Below, in pieces: positions 7,946 to 18,343 of a DNA stretch of 29,230 nucleotides (its first letter is position 1; each line of letters starts with the position of its first letter). The position numbers were made by a program, and so were the translations under genes. The notes below the pieces were generated by a model. The model worked only from the letters and a program-made list of their open reading frames with translations, ran no database searches and was not told where the DNA came from. This stretch comes from Asterionellopsis glacialis (Eukaryota > Bacillariophyta > Plagiogrammaphyceae > Rhaphoneidales > Asterionellopsidaceae), in contig WKLE02000381.1 of NCBI GenBank assembly GCA_014885115.2, positions 2,943 through 32,172 on the forward strand, given 5' to 3'.

Positions 7946-10026
7946 TCAAACACCAGCAGCTACAAGAAGTTCGTCGAAAGTAGTGAACTTTTCTCTCGGT
8001 TGCATTTCAGTTCTTTTACGCTCACTTCTAGTTTCGGCGGTATCGATATTTTCGTAATCCGACCAAGAGACCACATTTATACCTCGTTTTTCTAATAACT
8101 TATCAATGGTCTCTTCCTTTTGGCCAACCGGTTGATTCTCCAAGTCTTTTAGTATTGTTATCACGGTATCTTTTGCATCCATTATATTGGTACCAATGAT
8201 TCCGCTAGGACCTCGTTTTAGCCAGCCTGCGGTGTAGAGCCCACCCCTGCAGGCTGTAGCTTCATCAACTTTCCCTCCTACATGTTTCACAACACCTCGT
8301 TCAGGGTCAAACAAGCCCTCTTCCTGCATACCACACAGCGCAACGCCTTTGTAACCAATACTTACCAAAGCCTTGGAAATTCATAGGCCAGCACAAGAAA
8401 CGAAGTATAAGCTATTTGTCTCAAAGAATCAAAATCGGCAAAGGTAAACTATCTTGACGTACCATCTGAGCAGGCAAGGTCTCAAATTCTCCCGTGCCAA
8501 CGGCAATTTGTTTACCTGGTTCTCCTTCGAGCTTGGTGCGTTCGCATACAACTTTACCAAGAAGCGCTGGGTTATCATCGCATGACAAAAATTCTACAGG
8601 ATTCAACAGAAATCTTAGAGCTATTTCTTTCTTATTCAAAGTGCTCTCTGTAATATAAGCAGCAAAAGTCAACGTTGTAATAGGCAAAATATATTGCACA
8701 ATTCTTGCCCATAAAGAAAACGGAACTTATTAATAGTTCTTACCATAAGGAAAACGCCCGGCTGCCTCACGAAGCAACTTATCAATGCGGCTTTTTGGTC
8801 TTCCACCGGGTCCTATTAATTCTTCTTGTGAAGCAGGTGTCATTCCCATGTCTAGTTCGTCACTGCGTACAAGAAATGATGCGTTCACTCTCTCCTTACG
8901 TAGCTTAGTTAGCTCTCGTAGTTCCTACAAAAAAAGCGAATCATATTAAAATGTCATATCATCAAGCTCATTTAGATCAAAATTAAAAAAAAAAAATGAG
9001 AAATGTACAGTCAGGTCGTAAAGATACTCACTTTGATAGTAAATGCTCCTTGAACATGCCCACGCCTCCCAAGAACTACAGTGCTTTGAACACCATCTTT
9101 CAAAACATCTAAAGCCTTTGATGTAATATCTGTATCAACCAAGTGGGAACGGCCTTTCGCCATAATCCGAGCACAATCTAGGGCAACGTTGCCCTGCCCA
9201 ATTACAACAACTTGCTGCTTTTCTGATTGACTTTTTGGTGTGAGAAAATCTTCTACTAGAGGACCTATGTGTCCATAATCGGGATGCCCTTTGCGTAGTA
9301 AAAAGAAACACGAAGAGTCAGTGCGTATGATTCTATTTAACTGCCATACCCAAAGCTCTTCGTCTGCATAGCACGTTTCAAAACAGATGGTTGATAGGAC
9401 TACTCACCATTATACCATGCGACAAATTCCCTTGCTGATAGGACACCCCGAAGTGTTTCTTCACCTGGTATTCCTAGTTTCCTATCTGAATCACAACCAT
9501 AAGCCAAAACTACAATATCATACATTGCACGTAATTCCTCGAGAGTAACGTCATTTCCTACATTAACATTTCCTTTGAAATTAATACCGATATCGGAAGA
9601 AAATAAAATACTAAAGTCGTTCTGTACATTCTTTACCTCTGGATGGTCAGGTGCAACTCCACTACGTACTAGTCCATAAGGTGTTGGTAATTTCTCAATA
9701 ATATCTAATTTTGCCTCATATCCTTTCTTGTGGAGTGATGATTGTAGATATTTTGCAGTATAGCAACCAGAAGGACCGCTTCCCACGATAGCCACTGAAA
9801 CCTTTGGTTTGTCGTTGTCTGTAACAATGGCAGTAATATTAGCAGGCGCATCATTTGATTGCCAACGACAAATTATTGGTGGTGATGCTGTTGCCACTCT
9901 GAAAAATTTATGGTATCCAAGCCTAGTAGGTGTTCTACTACGAATACTTCCAACTGTCCTAAGGCAATTGATCGGAAAATGGAGGAAACCACGACTTGAT
10001 GTTGTGGTCAATTTATGATAAACCAT
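7946..10026 (-). CDS. Mitochondrial NADPH:adrenodoxin (ferredoxin) oxidoreductase, 5 exons
   Basis: This FAD enzyme passes electrons from NADPH to mitochondrial ferredoxin, chiefly for Fe-S cluster and heme A synthesis (FDXR/Arh1 family). Exons are 10026-9408, 9288-9032, 8924-8744, 8647-8463 and 8371-7946, with matching phases 1, 0, 1, 0 and introns of 91-119 bp, giving 555 aa. An Arg/Ser-rich N-terminus of about 70 residues suits mitochondrial import. The FAD motif VAIVGSGPSGCYTAKYL is at about 78-94. PTPYGLVRSGVAPDHPEVKN (115-134) is the family signature. The NADPH motif VVVIGQGNVALDCARI begins at about 233, followed by GRRGHVQGAFTIKELREL. The C-terminal part has GGLYTAGWLKRGPSGIIGTN, as in FDXR. 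The first ATG in frame is 10026. It is divergent from the centrin-like gene. Confidence 0.93.
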
Positions 10027-10580
10027 AGTAAGTAAACCCAAAAATAATGTTCGACGATCACCACTCTTCTTGTCTCTTATCAGCTACTTATTGTATACCT
10101 GATACTTGCCTCCTGGTCAGCTGTGTTGTGTTTTTAGTTTGATTGCTTTCCTTCTGTTGTTTTGGAATGATGCGGGTTGGCCTCTTTTCATCAGTTGTGC
10201 GCCTTTGTGACAGTTCGTGTTCCGATTTTGAGATCTGATGAGTGATGAGCATCTTTTTTTACAGGTACGAACCCGGAAAATCATGAATCAGTGGGCTGAC
10301 TGCCGCAGAGTTGCCTTCTACACAGACCTGTTTCAACTCAAGATGGTACGTGTATTTCAATATAAAATATTGTCTCTAGTGAACGGCATCATCAATCAGA
10401 AATACTTCTGATTATTTTGTATTACAAGAGTAATATCACCAGGTCAACAACGACCCCCTACCGTTTTGTGTGGTCAGTCAAAACGAGAACGGTTGATGGC
10501 CGCATTTAGTGTCTGAAACAGGAAACTGAGTTATAACAGGGAAATCAGCTGTTTGAAAGATTGCTCCTAGCAAACTTGTC
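10027..10580. promoter_or_regulatory. Divergent intergenic region, reductase / centrin-like gene
   Basis: This shared upstream space separates the reductase ATG from the probable centrin-like start. It may include a 5' exon of the latter: an open ATG at 10283-10345 ends at a good donor (ATG|GTACGT at 10346) in the phase needed to join 10736. I cannot identify a core promoter motif. Confidence 0.4.
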
Positions 10581-11541
10581 ATGGTAAGAATTGTATTGTC
10601 TGTACTGTACCCATATGCTTTGACAAAGATGAAACGTTCAATGCACTTGCAAAATAATTTTTTTCCCCTTTTAATTTCTTACCTATTTTTCTAAATGGTT
10701 GATGTATGCTCACTGTGACAAACTGCTCACTTCAGGCACCATCAAGTCGTAATGGAACAGGAAAGGGTAAGAAACGAGCAAGAAGCCGATCTCGAAAAAA
10801 AACTGAAGATGCCTCATTAGACGAAAGTGATCTTAATCATGCTCAGCAGCAAGATTTAGAATTGTCTGATACGCAACGAGACGAGATTCAAAAAGCCTTT
10901 GATCTCTTTGATACAAAGGAAAATGGTAAGTTCACGTTTACTTGTACAATAGCTGTTTGAATGATTTTTTTTTTTGCGCAACTTCTCTCTTACACTTTAA
11001 ACTTCCTGCATTATAATATGACATTATGTTTGTCTCTCGAATCTGAAATCATTATGATGGACGACGTACTTATTGCGTATAATTAGGGCTAATTTCTTGC
11101 AATGAGATAAAGTATGCAATCGAATCCATGGGCCTTGGATTAAATAAGGATGAATTAAATTACTGGTTGGCTTTATTACAGAGGCAGAAATCAAACAGCA
11201 ATAGCCGGGGGGGAACGAAGAAGCGTTCTGCAAAACGTAGAGCTGAGGACTCTGTGTTGCTTTTAGACGTCGACCAGATGGTTGATATCAATTTCTTCAC
11301 TCGTATTGCGGCATCTAAATTGAAAGAAGTTGAAAAATCGAAACTTGCTTTCCGTTTGCTCGACATAGACGGAAAAGGTTTCATTACTACTGCAGATTTG
11401 AGGCGTGCCGCAAATGAACTAAGTGAAGAAAATATTACTGATGACGATCTACAAGAAATGATTGATGAAGTCGATAGCAAAGGTCATGGGATAGTAAATC
11501 AAGATGATTTCTTCCGACTCACAAGAAAACTTAATCTATAG
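10581..11541 (+). CDS. Divergent centrin-like EF-hand protein
   Basis: Centrins are calcium-binding proteins of microtubule-organising centres and basal bodies. Exons as modelled: ATG 10581-10583 followed by donor GTAAGA, then 10736-10925 (phase 1) and 11087-11541, giving about 215 aa. Alternatives are a 21-codon first exon at 10283-10345, or an unspliced ATG at 10706. A basic tail (GKGKKRARSRSRKK) leads into ELSDTQRDEIQKAFDLFD, very like the centrin N-lobe. EF1 (DTKENGLISCNE) fits a calcium loop. The EF2 position is lost and replaced by a basic Ser-rich insertion (about 30 residues, KSNSNSRGGTKKRSAKRR). EF3 (DIDGKGFITTAD) and EF4 (DSKGHGIVNQDD) have Asp instead of Glu at loop position 12. 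AFRLLDIDGKGFITTADLRR and LQEMIDEVD match the centrin C-lobe. The family call is firm; the start is uncertain. Confidence 0.8.
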
Positions 11542-11754
11542 CAGGTTGTAAAAATGATACCATCGTACGTCCAACTTTCAAATAAGTCAAAATTCAATTC
11601 AAGTGTAGAATTTAATATTAATCTAGCAGCCCTCTACCTGTCTATGCAAATACAGGACTGTCGATAGACGCAATGGCAACAGCAAGCATTGTATTACCTA
11701 AAGTTCAAAGTGTGTTTGTGGAGGAAGTTTGTTTTGCATAATACAACCAAAAAT

Positions 11755-12731
11755 TTAGAAGTAAGCACCACCAACCCATTCGTTAACAATATCAATCATG
11801 GACTTTTGTTCGATAGCAGTGGCGAAGATAAGGGTGACAAGTCCAAGCATGGCCATACGTCCGTTCATGATCTCAGCTTCTTCGGTAAGGCCAGTCTTGA
11901 ATTCAGGGAAGTAACCGAAGGGTTCTTGGTCCTTCTTGAATTCAAGAAGTTGATCACCGAAAGGAAGAGGGCAAAGAGTGGCGCAAACAGAGATAAACAA
12001 GAAGTGGACGTTGGCAATAAGGATGATGGCACGTTCGTTGGTGATGGTGCTCTTTCCAGAGATGGTGGCAAGGGTTCCCCACTCCTTCAAGTCAAGAGGA
12101 ACATCGGCATCAGGGATAAGTCCATGTCCTTTGGCGTAGGCGGTGGCACAGATGAAGACCCATCCGAACATAGCATGGCGGCCGTTCCACTTTTCAGCTT
12201 GGACGGAAGGTCCCCATCCCCACTTGGCGAACTGAGGCCATTGGGATTCCCAGTCCTTCATGGCATCATCGAAGGCATTCAAGCTGGAAGCAGTGGTACT
12301 GAATTATCAAATAATCACACAGTTGAATAAAAAGCATATTGAAACAAGAAGATGGTGAGGATCATTTTCACGAAATCCTGATCATGGTCGATAGCAACAT
12401 GACAATCGGACGAAAGAAGGAACATCGGACGGAAGAAGGAGCACACGAGAGATATTTTGTTACGCATGTGACGTGTACACGTAGCAACCAGTACGAAGTG
12501 TACGAGACAGAAGCGCATATCCTGCGATCCCGATCCTCAACTTGGACCGATTCTCCTTTCCATCAAGAAAGCACCGGTTGCTGTGGTCGATGAGAAAAGA
12601 ACCAAAATGAGTATAAATTCGTACCTGGGAGCGGCAACAGCAGCCTTGTTGACGAAAGGGGTTTGGGGAGCAAATCCGGAGACAGCACCAACACTGAGGG
12701 CAAGAGCGGCAAGGGTTTTGAGAGGGGCCAT
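11755..12731 (-). CDS. RedCAP-type light-harvesting protein (plastid, thylakoid)
   Basis: This is a chlorophyll-binding LHC-superfamily protein. Exons are 12731-12625 and 12298-11755, with the Ser36 codon split AG|T and a 326-bp intron, giving 216 aa. MAPLKTLAALALSVGAVSG followed by FAP is a diatom bipartite plastid presequence. Helix 1 carries AEKWNGRHAMFGW (70-82). Helix 2 is about 123-147 (NERAIILIANVHFLFISVCA). Helix 3 carries AEIMNGRMAMLGL (177-189). The E..NGR.AM.G motif in helices 1 and 3 supplies chlorophyll ligands and the crossed Glu-Arg ion pairs. The sequence around helix 2 and the long first loop differ from ordinary FCPs and fit the RedCAP family, which has been described with photosystem I antenna in diatoms. 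An Lhc-like sister family is the alternative. Light regulation is likely but not visible here. Confidence 0.8.
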
Positions 12732-13298
12732 GGTTACAACCTGACTTTGAACGTTATGTTGTTGACCTGATAACACAAGCAAAGTGTGAAAATTTCTGTC
12801 CGCAATTTTTTTGCGCCAAGGATACGCGCACACTTGAACGCTTACGTTTTGACAAGATTTCCAAAAATAATGGCTTCTGTCTGTGCATTTCCACAAAGAA
12901 GGGAAACAAACATACAAAACATAAAATACACAGATAATAATACAGTTCTTGCAGATTGATTATCCTGTAATGTTGCACGTGAGACACGTCAGTGAATGGA
13001 TACCTGGTACGGAAATTTCGTCTCGTATTTGTACGATATAATAGTAAATAATTCTACTTGGAGTCAGGCCCCGTATATTCAACTGTAAACAGAACATTGG
13101 TACAGGTCCTGTAGGTCTCCTAGTTGTGACTGTGTCGCACACGTCGCTTCACGTTTCAGTGAAATTCGTGGCACAAGCCAGAAAAATAATGAAGGGGCGT
13201 TTTCGTTTTCGTTGTTCTTTGGACGCTTCTTCAGTTGGACTTCATTGGCTTCATTTTTTCATTTATCACCATCACAACTGAATAATATCCGGCAAGGG
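12732..13298. promoter_or_regulatory. Divergent intergenic region, RedCAP / HAD phosphatase
   Basis: This 567-bp spacer separates two divergent plastid-protein genes and must hold both promoters and 5' leaders. Open frames here are short and without domains. I cannot point to a specific light-responsive element. Confidence 0.5.
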
Positions 13299-14159
13299 AT
13301 GAGGATTTCATTCACCTTTGCGTGCATTCTCTCTAGTTCGATTGCTTCGGCTTTCATGATGCAAACACCAGGAATAAATACCCGTCCCACCCAAAAGAAT
13401 GCGGGTCAAACAATGAGTGCAACACCCACAGCTGACGATTTGACCAATGTGAAAGGAATCATATTCGACATTGATGGTACTATTGCAGATTCATGGAAGC
13501 TCGGTTACGATGCGACAGTCGTGGTTCTTGAGAACAACGGTGTTCCAACAATATCAGAAGAAATTTACCATGAATATACCAGATATACTACTCCTGAACG
13601 CATGGCACGTCATGCAGGATTGAAGCCTGGTGATGCGGACTTTGAGGCTATGGGTCAGAAACTTGGAGACGAGTTTGATAACTTTTACGTGAAATTGGTT
13701 GATACGAAAACGGCCGGGTTCTATCCCGGCATTGAAGACTTTCTCAACAACATTCCCTCCGATGTTAAGATTGGAGCTCTAACTAATGCCTGTGTTGCAT
13801 ATGCACATGCAGTTCTCACTGTAAATTGCCCTGTCAGCACTGGAGTTGGTGGCGGCATGCCTGAATCTGAGGGAATCTATGATCGATTCGGTTCTATTCA
13901 TGGTGCAGATGATGTGCCAAAGCCAAAACCATACCCTGACGGTTTGTATGTTATTTGCAAAGAATTGGGCTTGGAACCGGAGGAATGTGTATACATTGGG
14001 GACAGTCCAAGTGACGGGAAAGCGGCGGATGCAGCAGGTATGGCATCCATTGGTGTCCTGTGGGGGTCTCACCCCGAAGAGAATATTCGCAAAGCACCCT
14101 TTCAATATGTTTGCAGCAATGTGGAAGAAATGCAAGCCCTCTTGCCCCGCAAAAAGTAA
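13299..14159 (+). CDS. Plastid-targeted HAD-superfamily phosphatase
   Basis: This is a haloacid dehalogenase-type phosphohydrolase of 286 aa in a single exon. The frame is open upstream but the first ATG is 13299; it gives the signal MRISFTFACILSSSIASA followed by FMM, a typical plastid presequence. HAD motif I is DIDGT (nucleophile Asp57, acid/base Asp59), motif II is ALTNA (Thr162), motif III is the Lys in PKPKPYPDGL (about 208-210), and motif IV is GDSPSDG (234-240). A C1-type cap lies between motifs I and II. The layout resembles phosphoglycolate phosphatase and beta-phosphoglucomutase-like enzymes, so a role on a plastid sugar phosphate or phosphoglycolate is plausible, but the substrate cannot be read from sequence. 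It converges on the URC1-like gene 170 bp downstream. Confidence 0.85.
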   Translation: MRISFTFACILSSSIASAFMMQTPGINTRPTQKNAGQTMSATPTADDLTNVKGIIFDIDGTIADSWKLGYDATVVVLENNGVPTISEEIYHEYTRYTTPERMARHAGLKPGDADFEAMGQKLGDEFDNFYVKLVDTKTAGFYPGIEDFLNNIPSDVKIGALTNACVAYAHAVLTVNCPVSTGVGGGMPESEGIYDRFGSIHGADDVPKPKPYPDGLYVICKELGLEPEECVYIGDSPSDGKAADAAGMASIGVLWGSHPEENIRKAPFQYVCSNVEEMQALLPRKK

Positions 14160-14329
14160 TTTAAATATTATTTCTAATGTAGCTTATTACCATACTCATT
14201 TGGATTCGCATGGGGTCTATTTTTCTTTTCTTTTTCAATCTGTCTTGTGCAGCCACTTTATAATTATGCATTTTTTTGTTTATCAAAATTTTTAGTCTCG
14301 CATTGCTGTGATATGGTTATCATCGTGAT

Positions 14330-15949
14330 CTATTCTTTAATGACATTCTTTTCCTTCTGGCCCTCAACCTTTCCTTCATAATTGTATTCGCGTCCTTTCG
14401 TCTTTTTCAATTCATTCTCGTCAATACCTTGGTAAGCCTTACCAGCATTGTAGCCATGGAAAACCTTCGCGGTGATTTCAACTTGTGCATCAAGAGGAAC
14501 AAGTTCCTTGGGAATCTCGATACGATTCACAATTTTGATGCCAGTGTTTACAATCGCGTTGTATTTCATGTCAGACATGGAAATGAAATTATGAATCTTG
14601 GTGACACCTAAATAGTGCAATGGATCCGGCATGAGCGCTTGGAATCGAGTATCTTGCACACCTGCGACCTGCTCAGTACAGTTAAAATAGTTTTCTGCCG
14701 AGTCACCTCCCTCTTGCCTCTTACGAGTGTTATACACCAAATACTTTGTGACTTCTCCTAGACTGCGACCTTCCTTACGGAAATAAATCACAATACCACA
14801 ACCTCCACGCTGAGCTGTCTTGATGCACTCTTCAATAGCGTGCGTGAGATAAGGACGACACGTACAAATATCAGAACCGAACACATCCGATCCGTTACAT
14901 TCGTCGTGGACACGACAGGTTATTTCAATGTCTTCATCGGGGATGGTATCGGGATCACCCCAAATGTAAATGGTCAATCCTCCGATGGGTGGCAAGAAGA
15001 TTTTAATGTCTGGACGAGTGATGAGCTCGGGATACATACCGTTGGTCATACGAAAGATACTTTGCCTCAAATTTATTTCAGTAGTTCCAAAACGTCGAGC
15101 AATTTCTGGCAAGTACCACACGGGCTCGATGGCAGCCTTTGAGCAAATGGATTGTCCAGTTGACAAAAGGACTTTTCCATCAGGCTTGAGACGACCAGCA
15201 GCTACGGCTTCGCGGCATTCCGGGAGGTCAATATGAGCCTTTGTTACAGCAATCTGTAGGATGTAAACACAATATACACAAATTCAAGAATAATTGATTA
15301 ATCGTTTCAATCACAAAAAAAGGCAGAAATGAACAGGTTTTACTAGCTAGGTCGCTCTTACCGTAGGGCGAATATCCCATCCTTTGTCCAGATATTTTCC
15401 GTAAGACTCTGTAATCAAGTGACCAAAGGGATCAATTGAAGCTACTTTTTTCGGGTCACTCCAGGACTTGTGAGGTCCAATCTTAAAGACAGGTGCTGTT
15501 AGTTTAAGATCAGGAACATACTCAGGATTTAGTTTGCCTGCAGCAACAGCTAATCCAGTATAGATACAGTACGATCCCGAATGAGCACCAATCGCATTCC
15601 GCTGTGCTGAGTGTCGTACGGTACAAATGACAGGTCCACGAATCATTGGATCAGGATGACCCCAAGAGATTGGAACAGGGTCTACACCGAAAGCATCTGG
15701 ATGCGATGTCAAGTTAACGTAGTCCACATCTTGAATTTCAGGTTCAGGAACATCGTCTCCTGTGAAACGGAAGGAAAAATAGATTAAAATCTTTCTTGAG
15801 ACGACAACGACGACGACGACGACAACGACACGAATCAAACTGTACAGTATCGTCTTTCGAATCACCAACTTACTATTTGGAGAAGGATCAGTCCGAGCCT
15901 TCTTGCTTACATGGCCTACATGGCGGGGGGACGGTTGGAGTCCTTCCAT
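14330..15949 (-). CDS. URC1-type GTP cyclohydrolase II homologue
   Basis: Exons are 15949-15874, 15759-15362 and 15253-14330 (phases 1 and 0; introns 114 and 108 bp), giving 465 aa. The N-terminal domain (about 30-200) with HPDAFGVDPVPISWGHPDP and RHSAQRNAIGAHSGSY is the GTP_CH_N domain that precedes the cyclohydrolase domain in yeast URC1 and its bacterial relatives. The C-terminal part has ECNGSDVFGSDICTC: the three zinc-binding Cys spaced C-x10-C-x-C as in RibA are kept, but the RibA CxTGD and RCDC residues are changed. YFRKEGRSLGE replaces YLRQEGRGIGL. Such proteins act in the URC uracil-catabolism pathway rather than riboflavin synthesis; this role is inferred from family. There is no evident targeting signal. 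The first ATG in frame is 15949. Confidence 0.82.
15800..15831. repeat. GAC trinucleotide repeat in intron
   Basis: An imperfect (GAC)n tract on the plus strand lies within the first intron of the URC1-like gene (intron 15760-15873). It reads as poly-Val if translated through, which explains an artefactual Val run there. Confidence 0.85.
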
Positions 15950-16822
15950 GGTATTCTTTTTCAAGCTTTCGAGTTTGTTGAAGATAATATTATGATACTG
16001 TTTCAAAGGTGTCGTTAGTGTTGTCACGGCGTATTGATCTGATTGAGTTTTCTTTCTCGTGTGTCGGAATTCAGGAATTCTTTTCCCGAATCTTCGTGCG
16101 TCTTTTTGAATTGGACCTCCTTGATTGGACGGAGTGTTGAGATTTCATGATGTCATTTTACCGACTGAAGCTTACAACGTAACTTCTACATGAAAATAGT
16201 ACCATGATACAAACCAAAGACTTCAACCAGATGCCTGCATTCAAAAAATGTATTGGTAATCTACGATCTCGTGCATCAGACGTGGCTCAATAGGGCAGCT
16301 GTTGGTCGGGATTGGAAACGAAGAAGGGAATTCTGAGGAGTGATTTGAAAACTCACGATATATCTTATTAACGTATTTTTGTATAATATTGTACACAGCG
16401 TAGAAAAAATTATGACTCAGTATTGAAGAAGATCGCGTCCATGCATCTTGTCTTTTTTCTTGAAATTTGACCTCAACAAAACTCATCTGATATCTTTTCC
16501 TTTTTTTCCGATTGCGGAACAAAGTAGAAGTGAAGTGAAGCGAAGCGGGAATCAGACGGGAACAACTCTGTCGACCAGAAGAACAGAAGTTTAGTATCGT
16601 TCTCGTGACATTCACTAAAGTATCTTCTCACAACTTTCTACGGCACCAAGACTTCTACGATTGCTAATTTCTGTGCGTGGTGTTGCATCTTCTCTTGAGC
16701 CGCCTCCGTTAATCTAGAAATATCATTGTGCCCCTAACTTTCTTTCTCTTTCTCATCGGAATCAACTATCAAGAGAGAAAGATATACGTCATTCAATTTT
16801 AACCAAAAGCTTATTGCATATT
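15950..16822. promoter_or_regulatory. Divergent intergenic region, URC1-like / Fd-MBL gene
   Basis: This 873-bp spacer lies between two divergent genes. A minus-strand open stretch of 124 codons at 16241-16615 has no domain and low-complexity composition, and I do not call it. The pyrimidine-rich stretch just before 16823 probably belongs to the leader of the downstream gene. I see nothing else. Confidence 0.5.
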
Positions 16823-18124
16823 ATGTTGATTGGATCTAGCTTCCGTGGGAAGCCACCTGCGTTTGCCGCGCTGACGATACTTGTTTATTCGAGTTTGTGG
16901 AATGCTGGGTTTGCATTTTCACCATCGATCAAGCAGTTTAACAACAGATTAGGAAATCTAGTTCACGATTCATCTGATTCCTTGTTTCGCTTAAAGGCAG
17001 CTCCAAAACGTTTGGAAGAAAATACCGATGGAGTCTTGTACGTCAATGAAAAATGCATAAATTGTGCAGCTTGTTCTGGTTTTGCACCAACAATATTTGG
17101 ACGTGCGACAGATAAGGCTGTACATGTAGTGCATACTCAACCAAAAGCAAAATCAACGTTGGAACTTGATGAGGCTCGTGCAGCATTGGCTGCATGTCCT
17201 GTAGCTGCTATCCGTGTCGAAACAGAAGCACACCGACACCATCGTGGTATGGATTCCTTGACGGACGAAGAAAAAGAATTGGCAAAGTCGTTGGCTTTAT
17301 CTCCCAAAGTAAATGGATTAGATTTACCCTTTCCTCGTCTTGCCTTTGCTGACATGGAAGATGTACATTATGTAGGACATCATCATGATAGAAGTTTTGG
17401 TGCTATACCTTATTTAGTACAAGGGGTGTTCCGTGGCGAACAGGTATGGGTTATGGTGGATACACCTAGATTTTCACCCCAAAGTATGCGAACTGTTACA
17501 TCTCTCACAGGCCCTGATGGACCTGATTATTTGTTCTTAACACATGTGGATGATACAGCCGATCATAAAAAGTGGGCAGACGAATTTCCATCCTTGAAAC
17601 GCATTTTTCATTCAGGTGATGCGTTTGGACGGCAGAATTGGATTGGTGATGATATGTTGCAAAATGTAGAAATATTTTTGTCATCGCCTTCTAGTAGCGA
17701 TGGTGGTAATAATACCGACGACAAAAACGAACTTCAAGCATGGGCGTTAGACGGAACCCCCATAACTGAAGAAGATACAAAATCATCAGATTTTATCATT
17801 TGGCATACACCAGGACATTCACCAGGGTCTATTTCATTGCTGAAAAAAAGAAGTAATGCTACAGGATCGAATGGTGTACTATTTACAGGTGATACATACG
17901 CCTACACAACTCGTAGTGGTGGATACATGTCGGGCTTTCCACGATACAACAAAGGAGGAAAGACAGTCCAAATTGAAACTCTTCAAAAAATAGTGAATCA
18001 TTCCGATAAGTGGGATATCATTGCACCTGGACATGGACATTCACGAGATTATCGCAACCTTAGTGACGCTATCAAATGTGAAGATTTGAATGATGCAATT
18101 GAAGAGTTGGAATCTTACATGTAA
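16823..18124 (+). CDS. Plastid ferredoxin-domain / metallo-beta-lactamase fusion protein
   Basis: Single exon of 433 aa from the first in-frame ATG. The hydrophobic N-terminus ends in NAGFAFSPS, a plastid-import type signal. Residues about 65-135 form a ferredoxin-like domain with CINCAAC (Cys 78, 81, 84) and ACPVAAI (Cys 125), enough for one [4Fe-4S] cluster. A metallo-beta-lactamase fold follows: THVDDTADH (240-248; in place of the usual HxHxDH), HTPGHSPG (328-335), TGD (355-357) and PGHGH (402-406). The second His of HxHxDH is replaced by Asp, so metal binding may be altered. Plants and cyanobacteria have proteins with the same two-domain order; their substrate is, as far as I know, unassigned. 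Function probably redox or hydrolytic in the plastid stroma. It converges on the endonuclease III gene. Confidence 0.85.
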   Translation: MLIGSSFRGKPPAFAALTILVYSSLWNAGFAFSPSIKQFNNRLGNLVHDSSDSLFRLKAAPKRLEENTDGVLYVNEKCINCAACSGFAPTIFGRATDKAVHVVHTQPKAKSTLELDEARAALAACPVAAIRVETEAHRHHRGMDSLTDEEKELAKSLALSPKVNGLDLPFPRLAFADMEDVHYVGHHHDRSFGAIPYLVQGVFRGEQVWVMVDTPRFSPQSMRTVTSLTGPDGPDYLFLTHVDDTADHKKWADEFPSLKRIFHSGDAFGRQNWIGDDMLQNVEIFLSSPSSSDGGNNTDDKNELQAWALDGTPITEEDTKSSDFIIWHTPGHSPGSISLLKKRSNATGSNGVLFTGDTYAYTTRSGGYMSGFPRYNKGGKTVQIETLQKIVNHSDKWDIIAPGHGHSRDYRNLSDAIKCEDLNDAIEELESYM

Positions 18125-18343
18125 ATTTGAGGCACCATGATTCAATTTCACATTAGTTCCTATCTGTTACAGCACGACAATTCAATTAGTGATCTTAAAT
18201 CTTTTTCAATATAGTACAAATTTTCACATCCAAAAGTGTTCAAGTTTGATTCTTTAATGCTATACTGCACCATGGATTTTAAAGAAACTTTGTATTGCAG
18301 AGTAACTGTACAATTGCTTATTCCTTAGAGAAGAAGATTAAAT

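Noticed and set aside
11689..12330. 213-codon plus-strand open frame
   Set aside because: It is antisense to exon 2 of the RedCAP gene, which has clear LHC helices and a plastid presequence; the open frame follows from codon bias.
12299..12624. Extra coding exon in the RedCAP intron
   Set aside because: The flanking exons join in phase and give the expected presequence-to-mature junction; the intron has no LHC-like sequence.
16241..16615. 124-codon minus-strand open frame between URC1-like and Fd-MBL genes
   Set aside because: No domain, signal or neighbouring splice sites; composition looks like chance.
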